A DNA stretch of 64,000 nucleotides from Arenicola marina. Its lineage: Eukaryota > Annelida > Polychaeta > Arenicolidae. Below, one piece after another: positions 30,898-43,450 of this stretch. The stretch spans positions 22,004,254-22,068,253 of the forward strand of contig OZ025260.1 of the NCBI GenBank assembly GCA_964019135.1, in the 5' to 3' direction. A program made the position numbers and the translations under genes. Positions within the stretch are counted from its first letter, which is position 1; every line of letters begins with the position of its first letter. A model generated the notes under the pieces. It did not search any database. It was not told where the DNA came from and saw only the letters and a program-made list of their open reading frames with translations.

Positions 30898-32411
30898 ATT
30901 GTTCTCTCATTACCAGTCGGCCGAAACGAAAATTTCGGTGCAGATCGGCATTAGATTAGGTTGGGCACCCGCTTTAGGTCAGAATATTGACTTAAACCGG
31001 CAATACAAAACGGTAAAAAGGCGACAAATTAAATCGAAGGAACCAAAACTTTTAGCTTTTTAGCCAAACAAATTTGTGTCCCACTCCGTGGCACAGAACA
31101 AGAAATATAGGAAATGCATTATGATCCTCAAAGGAAGCATAGCAATAATATTACAGATCAACAGATGAAAGATACATATAATTTTCTCGAATAACTTTTC
31201 CTTGCCAAACTGAGACACCGTGATTTGCGTCATTCGTGAAAGATCCATTTCATTTTTTGCACCTATTTATCCTACAGATGATTTACAGCTTCCATGATAG
31301 TCTCTGTCCAGATGAGCTGGGCATCTGCGGCCCTGGCATCCGATCAGCTGGCGCCAGAGATTCAGCCGCCCGAATATATGACACATAAGCCGTGCCAGGC
31401 TGATGTACGGGAGAGACATAGATGATGGGGCAACAAGGGGTTGGTGGCCACGGTATGACTTTATATAAGTTTGTATATATAGCGCAGTTTGGTACAACAG
31501 GGGACAAAAAGGGATGCATGTATCAATCTAATACAAGCTCAGGCGTCAATTATCTAAGTCAACAGCGAGGACAAGCAAGATGAGAGGAACCTCTGACCAG
31601 GTTTTCCGATGTCTACCCGGTCATTAAAGCGGTGATTAATACAGTGTGGCCAGAGAGATGTTACTACGTGTGGGCATCCAGTTCTCTCAGTCGTCTCCCA
31701 GGGCTCATGGCCATGTGCTCCAAGTAGGGGGTCAAAAGCTGTTGGAATTGAGGTTCGAAAATACGCTGTGCAAATGATACGTAAGTGCAAATTATAACAG
31801 TCGCGTTTTATACTCTTATAATAGGTGCGCATTAGCCTTGGTTCATCAAATGTGATGCGGTATTGAAGAGGCGGTAGACATGGGACTGGTTTTAGTGTAT
31901 GCCGCCTTGCTGCCTTGCTGACTTGCTTGCTATACTCTCTTCTGGTCACGTGTTACTGCCAGACCGCGGTTTCCATGCCACCGCTGACCACGGCCAGAGA
32001 CTCGTTAAGAGGGTTCCGTGTAGCGTCGGAACGGCCAGGCTATTCCTTGTAGTTAACATGGCGTGAAATGGAATCAGGAAGCTTGACCAGGTCGGGTTAC
32101 TTAATACTCTCTTACAGAACATTTTTTTTTTCAGCATTTCTTCCCCATGGCTGGCTTTTGGCGAAAGCACACAGAAATATATAAATACGGCAGATGCTTA
32201 ATGTTGGCGGGGGTCTGTGTTTCTCGGCGTATTTTTCCTCCCGGGGTTTTGAGCTCCCGGCTGGTAAGCTGTGGCTTCCGACCTTTCCCACTGATCCTGA
32301 CGGATCGCTGGTGGATGAAAACCGGAAACGGAAGCGCCATGTCGAGCTTCCTGTTCACCGCGCGCCGCGCTTTGACTGGCATCCCACGTCGAAAAGAGTG
32401 TCATGGTCCAG

Positions 32412-32845
32412 TGACGGGAGACTGGGGGGTAGGGGCACCTGGGGGCAAGCGGGTGGCGGGAGAGGGAGGAGGATCAGGAAGGAGGAGGGGAGGGGGCGGG
32501 GGGAGAGGGAAAGGCGGAGGGGGAAGGAGAGACGGGGAGAGGGTGGGGGATAGACGAAGGAGGGAAGGGGGAGAGGGAGGGGGACGGGGGACGGGCATGG
32601 TAGGAAGGGACAGTAGAGTAAATCGGGAGATGAGGGTGAGGCGGGGGGGGGGGGCAAGGAAGGAACGGAGAGATGAAGAAGGAGGAGCGGATGGGGTGGG
32701 GAAAGGGATGGAGGAGCTGAAGGGTGAAGAGGGGGAGAAGGGTGGGGAAGAGAGACGGATGGGAGATAAGTCGGGATGGGTGATAGGGACGGAGGGAGGG
32801 CATGGATGGTCGGGGGAGACAGACAGACAGGATAGAGAAAGGGAG
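32412..32845. repeat. polypurine/polypyrimidine tract, G/A-rich on plus
   Basis: About 430 bases with very few pyrimidines on the plus strand (GGGAGAGGGA, GGAAGGAGAG type). The long open frames on both strands here result from composition. Mirror-like purine runs could form triplex DNA. Confidence 0.85.
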
Positions 32846-34104
32846 GGATGCCATGTTGGGTAGGTTCCAGCCAACCTCTATCTGACCCACTCCCCCGCAT
32901 CCCCAATTTCCTCTCCCTCTTCCCTCGGTCCGCTGTAGGCGGGCGGTAAGCTCCTGGCTGGCTGGGATACATGGATATGAATCCCAGGCCCGGATACCGA
33001 GATCTCCCTTATGCATACCGGGTTTATATCCCACCAATAGGTCATCGAAAGGTCAATACCAATAATTCAATACAGATTCATCGTGCTTGGTGTACCATTT
33101 TTTTTTCTTTTTGGCAGCCGGGATTTGTGATTGATATATGGGCCGCGGAACCAATGGGTGGCTTGGTATAGACAGCGCGTTTGTGTGACATGGACAGGCT
33201 GGCGTCCTAGTTGCCTCGTCTCGAATGTTGTTTTGCTTTTTCAGGGCATCATGTTTTTTTTCTCTCGACAGCTTAGGTGGTGTGTGTGTTTTTATGTACA
33301 TCGATCGCCCGACTTGCTGCAGAATGCCTAATGAATCAATTTTCGGGCATAAATCAAGGGGCCGCATAGTCAGCCACACTCTAGCGTGGACATCGGCAGC
33401 TGTGCGCGCGACCACGTGACCAGGACGGCGGCCCCGAATGGGGTTAAGGTCATTATGATAATGAGATAAATTAATGTTATCAAAGAATGAAGCATGAATC
33501 ATGACTTGCACGATAAAGCTTATGCTATTCTGTCAAACAAACAACAAAATATTTTTAGTGTGAACAATGTTTTGTAAATATCGATTACTGGTAAGCTTAA
33601 AATGGGCGTTTTGGTCTTTAGTCATGTTCAGATAGCCAGGCCCCTTAACCGGCGGTCCCGCTCTGAATAACAGAATCACAAGGATTACGGATGCTTATTT
33701 ACCCTAATAAACGAGGCAAAGATAGAAAAGATGTGTTCATTTAACCCAGGCCAACGAATACATCGAGTACATGTGAACAAAACCGTGATATCCATATTGT
33801 AAATGGCATTGGTTGAGGAGGGTTCCTGTTAGAAATACAAGGCGCTAGCATGAGACCCATCTCAGAAAAGAAAAAAAAGAGAAAACAAAAGAAAGTGTCA
33901 CATTATAGATACATATAATTCAGGAATATTTATAGCAAAACAATTATTCTGGATATTTTTGTGAACATAAATAGCAGTCTTTGGGGTAAAGATGATCCAT
34001 TAATTCGGCATTGAAAACGGGCATCAATAAAGGACCAATGAGCCAAACTTGCCCTGAGACTTTGTCCTTTTCAATTGTCTTCAAAGGACAACTCGCATTT
34101 ACTC

Positions 34105-34110
34105 TTTATT
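34105..34110 (-). terminator. candidate poly(A) signal for the 34.28-kb terminal exon
   Basis: AATAAA on the minus strand, about 170 bases beyond the TAA of the candidate terminal exon. The position is sensible, but the hexamer is short. Confidence 0.3.
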
Positions 34111-34281
34111 CCCTTACTTCGTTGCAGAAAATTGCATCCACGATGCAATTCGGCACTCGGTGAACTCGCAGCATCGACCTTGGCATTCTTCCCATAATCA
34201 GATCACATTGCAGTTGCATGCTTACGTAACGTCAAGAGAAGCTTTGACCTTGGGCAGACATCTCCAAGGACGCGCGGTCTA

Positions 34282-34363
34282 TTAACGTTCCCATCCGTCC
34301 CGCAAATCCTCCTTCAGTGCCCTGTATCCCCCGCTGATGAAGTCATCGGTGAATTCAGAGGCC
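34282..34363 (-). CDS. candidate terminal coding exon of an unrecognised gene
   Basis: A long pyrimidine tract and acceptor (CCGCATTGTCTTTCAG) precede one base plus 26 codons and TAA. The reading is ASEFTDDFISGGYRALKEDL, then RDGWER and stop. The mixed charged and aromatic composition, the strong acceptor and the downstream AATAAA support a real last exon. I do not recognise the family. Upstream exons would lie at higher coordinates, possibly beyond the 31-bp array. Confidence 0.4.
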
Positions 34364-34880
34364 CTGAAAGACAATGCGGACGGGGGAGGGGAGCGGATGA
34401 AGCGACATCTGTCGGTGGCTGCGGACATCGCACGTCCCAATAAAAGACCCCAGCCTGTCACCATGGACACCAGCAATCGCCTTAGCAACCGCAATCTGTA
34501 TTGACAAAAAACCCAGACGAGGCCCTTGTTAAGCTCCCGACTTAGATTGCCCGAGGGTGACAGCTGTATAAACATGTTATCTAGTTCACTAAGCATCCGG
34601 TCGCCGGTTTAATTCAAATCCTAGCTTTGTTTTTTTTGTAGGTCCCATTGCGTGTTATAAAAATACTTACAGACAGATCAAGGATGTTCCCGATGGTTTC
34701 TATTGCAACAAACGGGTTCATGTGGGCCTATGAGCTCCACTGATATGCCATGATATGTGGATCCAGTGCCTGGTTTTATAATGGTAAAGTAGCATATTTA
34801 AAATGGAACAGCATCTTTGGATGATACCATTTTCTACCTGCGTGAATGAAGAAAATTATATCATTCAAAGATGTAATTTT
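34364..34880. other. stretch between the candidate exon and the 31-bp array
   Basis: The minus strand stays open immediately upstream of the acceptor (to 34596), so an unspliced reading through the acceptor is possible. Otherwise this is unique sequence with nothing recognised. Confidence 0.3.
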
Positions 34881-37800
34881 GTCGTTCCTTTAGTAGGCCC
34901 TGGCGTTCTTTGTCGTTCCTTTAGTAGGCCATGGCGTTCTTTGTCGTTCCTTTAGTAGGCCATGGCGTTCTTTGCCGTTCCTTTAGTAGGTCATGGCGTT
35001 CTTTGTCGTTCCTTTAGTAGGCCATGGCGTTCTTTGTCGTTCCTTTAGTAGGTCATGGCGTTCTTTGTCGTTCCTTTAGTAGGTCATGGCGTTCTCTGTC
35101 GTTCCTTTAGTAGGTCATGGCGTTCTTTGTCGTTCCTTTAGTAGGTCATGGCGTTCTTTGTCGTTCCTTTAGTAGGCCATGGCGTTCTTTTTCGTTCCTT
35201 TAGTAGGCCATGGCGTTCTTTGTCGTTCCTTTAGTAGGCCATGGCGTTCTTTGTCGTTCCTTTAGTAGGCCATGGCGTTCTTTGTCGTTCCTTTAGTAGG
35301 CCATGGCGTTCTTTGTCGTTCCTTTAGTAGGCCATGGCGTTCTTTGTCGTTCCTTTAGTAGGCCATGGCGTTCTTTGTCGTTCCTTTAGCAGGCCGTGGC
35401 GTTCTTTGTCGTTCCTTTAGTAGGTCATGGCGTTCTTTGTCGTTCCTTTAGTAGGCCATTGCGTTCTTTGTCGTTCCTTTAGTAGCCCATGGCGTTCTTT
35501 GTCATTTCTTTAGTAGGTCATGGCGTTCTTTGTCGTTCCTTTAGTAGGCCATGGCGTTCTTTGTCGTTCCTTTAGTAGACCATGGCGTTCTTTGTCGTTC
35601 CTTTAGTAGGTCATGGCGTTCTTTGTCGTTCCTTTAGTAGGCCATGGCGTTCTTTGTCGTTCCTTTAGTAGGCCATGGCGTTCTTTGTCATTTCTTTAGT
35701 AGGTCATGGCGTTCTTTGTCGTTCCTTTAGTAGGCCATGGCGTTCTTTGTCGTTCCTTTAGTAGACCATGGCGTTCTTTGTGGTTCCTTTAGTAGGTCAT
35801 GGCGTTCTTTGTCTTTCCTTTAGTAGGTCATGGCGTTCTTTGTCGTTCCTTTAGTAGGCCATGGCGTTCTTTGTCGTTCCTTTAGTAGGACATGGCGTTC
35901 TTTGTCGTTCCTTTAGTAGGCCATGGCGTTCTTTGTCGTTCCTTTAGTAGGCCATGGCGTTCTTTGTCGTTCCTTTAGTAGGCCATGGCGTTCTTTGTCA
36001 TTCCTTTAGTAGGCCATGGCGTTCTTTGTCGTTTCTTTAGTAGGCCATGGCGTTCTTTGTCGTTCCTTTAGTAGGCCGTGGCGTTCTTTGTCGTTCCTTT
36101 AGTAGGCCATGGCGTTCTTTGTCGTTCCTTTAGTAGGCCATGGCGTTCTTTGTCGTTTCTTTAGTAGGCCATGGCGTTCTTTGTCGTTCCTTTAGTAGGC
36201 CATGGCGTTCTTTGTCGTTCCTTTAGTAGGTCATGGCGTTCTTTGTCGTTCCTTTAGTAGGCCATGGCGTTCTTTGTCATTCCTTTAGTAGGCCGTGGCG
36301 TTCTTTGTCGTTCCTTTAGTAGGCCATGGCGTTCTTTGTCGTTCCTTTAGTAGGCCATGGCGTTCTTTGTCGTTTCTTTAGTAGGCCATGGCGTTCTTTG
36401 TCGTTCCTTTAGTAGGCCATGGCGTTCTTTGTCGTTCCTTTAGTAGGTCATGGCTTTCTTTGTCGTTCCTTTAGTAGGCCATGGCGTTCTTTGTCATTCC
36501 TTTAGTAGGCCGTGGCGTTCTTTGCCGCTCCTTTAGTAGGCCATGGCGTTCTTTGTCGTTCCTTTAGTAGGCCATGGCGTTCTTTGTCGTTCCTTTAGTA
36601 GGTCATGGCGTTCTTTCTCGTTCGTTTAGTAGGCCATGGCGTTCTTTGTCATTCCTTTAGTAGGCCGTGGCGTTCTTTGTCGTTCCTTTAGTAGGCCATG
36701 GCGTTCTTTGTCGTTCCTTTAGTAGGTCATGGCGTTCTTTGTCGTTCCTTTAGTAGGCCATGGCGTTCTTTGTCATTCCTTTAGTAGGCCGTGGCGTTCT
36801 TTGCCGTTCCTTTAGTAGGCCATGGCATTCTTTGTCGTTCCTTTAGTAGGCCATGGCGTTCTTTGTCGTTCCTTTAGTAGGTCATGGCGTTCTTTGTCGT
36901 TCCTTTAGTAGGCCATGGCGTTCTTTGTCATTCCTTTAGTAGGCCGTGGCGTTCTTTGTCGTTCCTTTAGTAGGCCATGGCGTTCTTTGTCGTTCCTTTA
37001 GTAGGCCATGGCGTTCTTTGTCGTTTCTTTAGTAGGCCATGGCGTTCTTTGTCGTTCCTTTAGTAGGCCATGGCGTTCTTTGTCGTTCCTTTAGTAGGTC
37101 ATGGCGTTCTTTGTCGTTCCTTTAGTAGGCCATGGCGTTCTTTGTCATTCCTTTAGTAGGCCGTGGCGTTCTTTGCCGTTCCTTTAGTAGGCCATGGCGT
37201 TCTTTGTCGTTCCTTTAGTAGGTCATGGCGTTCTTTGTCGTTTCTTTAGTAGGCCATGGCGTTCTTTGTCATTCCTTTAGTAGGCCGTGGCGTTCTTTGT
37301 CGTTTCTTTAGTAGGCCATGGCGTTCTTTGTCGTTCCTTTAGTAGGCCATGGCGTTCTTTGTCGTTCCTTTAGTAGGTCATGGCGTTCTTTGTCGTTCCT
37401 TTAGTAGGCCATGGCGTTCTTTGTCATTCCTTTAGTAGGCCGTGGCGTTCTTTGTCGTTCCTTTAGTAGGCCATGGCGTTCTTTGTCGTTCCTTTAGTAG
37501 GCCATGGCGTTCTTTGTCGTTTCTTTAGTAGGCCATGGCGTTCTTTGTCGTTCCTTTAGTAGGCCATGGCGTTCTTTGTCGTTCCCTTAGTAGGTCATGG
37601 CGTTCTTTGTCGTTCCTTTAGTAGGCCATGGCGTTCTTTGTCATTCCTTTAGTAGGCCGTGGCGTTCTTTGCCGTTCCTTTAGTAGGCCATGGCGTTCTT
37701 TGTCGTTCCTTTAGTAGGTCATGGCGTTCTTTGTCGTTTCTTTAGTAGGCCATGGCGTTCTTTGTCATTCCTTTAGTAGGCCGTGGCGTTCTTTGTCGTT

Positions 37801-40800
37801 TCTTTAGTAGGCCATGGCGTTCTTTGTCGTTCCTTTAGTAGGCCATGGCGTTCTTTGTCGTTCCTTTAGTAGGTCATGGCGTTCTTTGTCGTTCCTTTAG
37901 TAGGTCATGGCGTTCTTTGTCGTTCCTTTAGTAGGCCATGGCGTTCTTTGTCGTTTCTTTAGTAGGCCTAGGCGTTCTTTGTCGTTCCTTTAGTATGTCT
38001 TGGCTTTCTTTGTCGTTCCTTTAGTAGGCCATGGCGTTCTTTGTCATTCCTTTAGTAGGCCGTGGCGTTCTTTGTCGTTCCTTTAGTAGACCATGGCGTT
38101 CTTTGTCGTTCCTTTAGTAGGCCGTGGCGTTCTTTGTCGTTCCTTTAGTAGGCCATGGCGTTCTTTGTCGTTCCTTTAGTAGGCCGTGGCGTTCTTTGTC
38201 GTTCCTTTAGTAGACCATGGTGTTCTTTGTCGCTCCTTTAGTAGGCCATGGCGTTCTTTGTCGTTCCTTTAGTAGGCCATAGCGTTTTTGTCGTTCTTTT
38301 AGTAGGCCATGGCGTTCTTTGTCGTTCCTTTAGTAGGCCATGGCGTTCTTTGTCATTCCTTTAGTAGGCCATGGCGTTCTTTGTCGTTCCTTTAGCAGGC
38401 CGTGGCGTTCTTTGTCGTTCCTTTAGTAGGTCATGGCGTTCTTTGTCGTTCCTTTAGTAGGCCATTGCGTTCTTTGTCGTTCCTTTAGTAGCCCATGGCG
38501 TTCTTTGTCATTTCTTTAGTAGGTCATGGCGTTCTTTGTCGTTCCTTTAGTAGGCCATGGCGTTCTTTGTCGTTCCTTTAGTAGACCATGGCGTTCTTTG
38601 TCGTTCCTTTAGTAGGTCATGGCGTTCTTTGTCGTTCCTTTAGTAGGCCATGGCGTTCTTTGTCGTTCCTTTAGTAGGCCATGGCGTTCTTTGTCATTTC
38701 TTTAGTAGGTCATGGCGTTCTTTGTCGTTCCTTTAGTAGGCCATGGCGTTCTTTGTCGTTCCTTTAGTAGACCATGGCGTTCTTTGTGGTTCCTTTAGTA
38801 GGTCATGGCGTTCTTTGTCTTTCCTTTAGTAGGTCATGGCGTTCTTTGTCGTTCCTTTAGTAGGCCATGGCGTTCTTTGTCGTTCCTTTAGTAGGACATG
38901 GCGTTCTTTGTCGTTCCTTTAGTAGGCCATGGCGTTCTTTGTCGTTCCTTTAGTAGGCCATGGCGTTCTTTGTCGTTCCTTTAGTAGGCCATGGCGTTCT
39001 TTGTCATTCCTTTAGTAGGCCATGGCGTTCTTTGTCGTTTCTTTAGTAGGCCATGGCGTTCTTTGTCGTTCCTTTAGTAGGCCGTGGCGTTCTTTGTCGT
39101 TCCTTTAGTAGGCCATGGCGTTCTTTGTCGTTCCTTTAGTAGGCCATGGCGTTCTTTGTCGTTTCTTTAGTAGGCCATGGCGTTCTTTGTCGTTCCTTTA
39201 GTAGGCCATGGCGTTCTTTGTCGTTCCTTTAGTAGGTCATGGCGTTCTTTGTCGTTCCTTTAGTAGGCCATGGCGTTCTTTGTCATTCCTTTAGTAGGCC
39301 GTGGCGTTCTTTGTCGTTCCTTTAGTAGGCCATGGCGTTCTTTGTCGTTCCTTTAGTAGGCCATGGCGTTCTTTGTCGTTTCTTTAGTAGGCCATGGCGT
39401 TCTTTGTCGTTCCTTTAGTAGGTCATGGCTTTCTTTGTCGTTCCTTTAGTAGGCCATGGCGTTCTTTGTCATTCCTTTAGTAGGCCGTGGCGTTCTTTGC
39501 CGTTCCTTTAGTAGGCCATGGCGTTCTTTGTCGTTCCTTTAGTAGGCCATGGCGTTCTTTGTCGTTCCTTTAGTAGGTCATGGCGTTCTTTCTCGTTCCT
39601 TTAGTAGGCCATGGCGTTCTTTGTCATTCCTTTAGTAGGCCGTGGCGTTCTTTGTCGTTCCTTTAGTAGGCCATGGCGTTCTTTGTCGTTCCTTTAGTAG
39701 GCCATGGCGTTCTTTGTCGTTCCTTTAGTAGGCCATGGCGTTCTTTGTCGTTCCTTTAGTAGGTCATGGCGTTCTTTGTCGTTCCTTTAGTAGGCCATGG
39801 CGTTCTTTGTCATTCCTTTAGTAGGCCGTGGCGTTCTTTGCCGTTCCTTTAGTAGGCCATGGCATTCTTTGTCGTTCCTTTAGTAGGCCATGGCGTTCTT
39901 TGTCGTTCCTTTAGTAGGTCATGGCGTTCTTTGTCGTTCCTTTAGTAGGCCATGGCGTTCTTTGTCATTCCTTTAGTAGGCCGTGGCGTTCTTTGTCGTT
40001 CCTTTAGTAGGCCATGGCGTTCTTTGTCGTTCCTTTAGTAGGCCATGGCGTTCTTTGTCGTTTCTTTAGTAGGCCATGGCGTTCTTTGTCGTTCCTTTAG
40101 TAGGCCATGGCGTTCTTTGTCGTTCCTTTAGTAGGTCATGGCGTTCTTTGTCGTTCCTTTAGTAGGCCATGGCGTTCTTTGTCATTCCTTTAGTAGGCCG
40201 TGGCGTTCTTTGCCGTTCCTTTAGTAGGCCATGGCGTTCTTTGTCGTTCCTTTAGTAGGCCATGGCGTTCTTTGTCGTTCCTTTAGTAGGTCATGGCGTT
40301 CTTTGTCGTTTCTTTAGTAGGCCATGGCGTTCTTTGTCATTCCTTTAGTAGGCCGTGGCGTTCTTTGTCGTTTCTTTAGTAGGCCATGGCGTTCTTTGTC
40401 GTTCCTTTAGTAGGCCATGGCGTTCTTTGTCGTTCCTTTAGTAGGCCATGGCGTTCTTTGTCATTCCTTTAGTAGGCCGTGGCGTTCTTTGTCGTTCCTT
40501 TAGTAGGCCATGGCGTTCTTTGTCGTTTCTTTAGTAGGCCTAGGCGTTCTTTGTCGTTCCTTTAGTATGTCTTGGCTTTCTTTGTCGTTCCTTTAGTAGG
40601 CCATGGCGTTCTTTGTCATTCCTTTAGTAGGCCGTGGCGTTCTTTGTCGTTCCTTTAGTAGACCATGGCGTTCTTTGTCGTTCCTTTAGTAGGTCGTGGC
40701 GTTCTTTGCCGTTCCTTTAGTAGGCCATGGCGTTCTTTGTCGTTCCTTTAGTAGGCCATGGCGTTCTTTGTCGTTCCTTTAGTAGGTCATGGCGTTCTTT

Positions 40801-41800
40801 GTCGTTTCTTTAGTAGGCCATGGCGTTCTTTGTCATTCCTTTAGTAGGCCGTGGCGTTCTTTGTCGTTTCTTTAGTAGGCCATGGCGTTCTTTGTCGTTC
40901 CTTTAGTAGGCCATGGCGTTCTTTGTCGTTCCTTTAGTAGGCCATGGCGTTCTTTGTCATTCCTTTAGTAGGCCGTGGCGTTCTTTGTCGTTCCTTTAGT
41001 AGGCCATGGCGTTCTTTGTCGTTTCTTTAGTAGGCCTAGGCGTTCTTTGTCGTTCCTTTAGTATGTCTTGGCTTTCTTTGTCGTTCCTTTAGTAGGCCAT
41101 GGCGTTCTTTGTCATTCCTTTAGTAGGCCGTGGCGTTCTTTGTCGTTCCTTTAGTAGACCATGGCGTTCTTTGTCGTTCCTTTAGTAGGCCATGGCGTTC
41201 TTTGTCGTTCCTTTAGTAGGCCATGGCGTTCTTTGTCGTTCCTTTAGTAGGCCGTGGCGTTCTTTGTCGTTCCTTTAGTAGACCATGGTGTTCTTTGTCG
41301 CGCCTTTAGTAGGCCATGGCGTTCTTTGTCGTTCCTTTAGTAGGCCATAGCGTTTTTGTCGTTCTTTTAGTAGGCCATGGCGTTCTTTGTCGTTCCTTTA
41401 GTAGGCCATGGCGTTCTTTGTCATTCCTTTAGTAGGCCATGGCGTTCTTTGTCGTTTCTGTAGTAGGCCATGGCGTTCTTTGTCATTCCTTTAGTAGGCC
41501 ATGGCGTTCTTTGTCGTTCCTTTAGTAGGCCATGGCATTCTTTGTCGTTCCTTCAGTAGGCCATGGCGTTCTTTGTCGTTCCTTTAGTAGGCCGTGGCGT
41601 TCTCTGTCGTTCCTTTAGTAGACCATGGCGTTCTTTGTCGTTCCTTTAGTAGGCCATGGCGTTCTTTGTCGTTCCTTTAATAGGCCATGGCGTTCTTTGT
41701 CGTTCCTTTAGTAGGCCATGGCGTTCTTTGTCGTTCCTTTAGTAGGCCATGGCGTTCTTTGTCGTTCCTTTAATAGTCCATGGCGTTCTTTGTCATTCCC
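34881..41800. repeat. large minisatellite, 31-bp unit, about 223 copies
   Basis: Units run GTCGTTCCTTTAGTAGG then CCATGGCGTTCTTT with few changes. Common variants are GTCATTCC, GTCGTTTC, GGTCATGG and GGCCGTGG. Variant order shows nested duplications. A distinctive series (AGCAGGCCGTGG, GGCCATTGCG, TAGCCCATGG, CATTTC) occurs at 35388 and again at 38394, about 97 units apart. A GGCCTAGG plus TATGTCTTGG pair occurs near 37965, 40537 and 41033, the last two exactly 16 units apart. Because 31 is not a multiple of 3 and the unit contains TAG, no frame stays open. There is no sign that it is coding. Confidence 0.98.
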
Positions 41801-43450
41801 AGGAAGAATACATCAACAATCATGTGTTGGACTTAAACACATGCGGCACCTTAACAACCTTAAAGCTTAACAACGTGTGTAATACATCCAGATATCATCC
41901 AGATTTGCATAAGCATGACGTGGCTAGTTGACACAAACATGGATATGTCTGTGTAGGCCGTGGCCGTAAAGCGAGTCAGCCATCTGATAGGCTTATTTAT
42001 CGGTTTGTTTTGGCCTTTCATGAAAGAAGTTTCACGAGGAACATACCTCATTATATATGTCAAAGCTTTGCCATATCGAGAAAACCAGCGCTGGATATCA
42101 ACAGATAAGGGATGAAATGCATTAAAAAGATACTCATATATTTGAGACCGTTCCACCATGGCCTGTCACACAACACCAGCTTAACAGATGAGCGAGGTGG
42201 GAAAGTTGGGGCCGGGGCCGGGGCGCAAGGGGGTGGGAGGGGGGGGGGGTAATTGGAACATTGACCCAAGGACAACACGATGCTTCCCGTAATTAACACC
42301 ATGACCCCCCCCCCTCCCCCTCCCCTGTTACAGTTCACTGTAACCATCAATCCTCGTCCGCAGACCTCAGACCTCAGACCCTTTGGCCGCTGACAATCAG
42401 GTCACAGCTTACAACATCATAAAATCTCCCGACAGACAGGACCCGGATGTACCGCCCGAGCCCGCCGCTTAGCTCGCTAACCAGCACCGGATGTGACGTA
42501 ATAAGCCCCACTTGAGCACGACGAGTGTGGAGTCATGGTTACCCTGTCGCGCGGGGATGTTCTGACTGAACCACGAAAGACGCTGCAACAAATCGCCGAG
42601 GGCGCTGGACGTGAGCCGCAAGATCTTCTCGTAGGAAGCATGCTGTTTCCGGTGTTCTCGGCACCGACGATGCTCGCAGCATTAAGGGACGGGATGACCA
42701 GATGTGGGGACATTTGGTCATTCTCAGCCTCATCGTCACAGACTTCAAGTGGATGGCATTTTTCAACCAGGGTGTTTGGTTAATGGTTTTATGCGGAAGG
42801 ATTGCAATAGATGTCACAACCTGCGGGTATCCCACCACCAAGCTACCAATGGTGGTGGATAGCTACCCGGTACTGCTATCCAACTGCAGCATCTGAACTG
42901 GGGAGGAGGGTGGAGGGGGGGGGGGGGTAGCGCCACATATTAATAACCACTGAACGCGCATGCAGAAGCCAATGCCCGCGATACGATCTGCACGCTGAGA
43001 TAGAAAAAAGGCCTCGCCCCATCCACACAACCTTCAACTCCCCCTCCAATTTGGCTGATTTCATGGCAGGCGGTGTTTTTCCCCTAGATCGGGCCCAGAC
43101 GTGGCCCCGGGGGTCCCATTCAGGCAGTCCCGGGGATCCCTCGCAGGGGTGACTATAAGAATAGCCGCCGACCTAAATTTACACCACCCGTGTCTCTCTC
43201 CACGTCACCCCTCCTCACACCCCCCCCCCCCACCGCCACCCCGCCCCTGCCCTCCGTCTCCACGCGGTATAGGGGCAGGGTGGTCGAGATTTCTCGGGAT
43301 GCCCCAGGCGCCGGGGTGTGTATGGCAGATACGTTACCCTGGCGTCACCACGCGGGGGTGATGAATCACTGCCTATCATAGCCGTGAGGGGGAGAGTGGT
43401 GGAGACCGGGCTGGGTGGGAGGCGGGAGGCGGGGTGGGGGGGAGGGTGAC
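41801..43450. other. stretch between two arrays
   Basis: Contains one weak exon candidate (42543-42642, minus), G- or C-runs at 42240-42250, 42306-42325 and 42905-42930, and otherwise unassigned sequence. A 99-codon minus-strand frame at 41860-42159 shows no family match. Confidence 0.35.
42543..42642 (-). CDS. weak candidate internal exon, unrecognised
   Basis: The minus strand reads HASYEKILRLTSSALGDLLQ, then RLSWFSQNIPARQ, up to a CAGG/gtaacc donor. The composition is protein-like with helical heptad character and is open in a frame lacking ATG. The acceptor (GGAAACAG) has a poor pyrimidine tract, and overlapping plus-strand frames are also open. The phase would join the 46.67-kb candidate exon (phase 0), but it does not directly fit the 34.28-kb one. 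Confidence 0.22.

Larger units (their letters stand above)
30172..34281. other. mixed intergenic DNA
   Basis: Holds the THAP fragment and the polypurine tract listed separately. A good plus-strand acceptor (TATTTATCCTACAG) precedes an open stretch at 31276-31386 that I cannot assign. A GC-rich segment at 32190-32400 is open in several frames, including one with the basic run NRKRKRH. A poly(A)-like AATAAA on the minus strand is at 34105-34110. Confidence 0.35.

Noticed and set aside
32355..33037. Frames of 157-238 codons on both strands in the polypurine region
   Set aside because: Strand-biased composition removes stop codons. No domain is recognisable.
33053..33511. 152-codon minus-strand frame (NPIRGRRPGHVVARTAAD region)
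   Set aside because: Looks partly protein-like, but it runs through A-rich and T-rich low-complexity segments, has no splice support and matches no family I know. It may be a fragment of a dispersed repeat.
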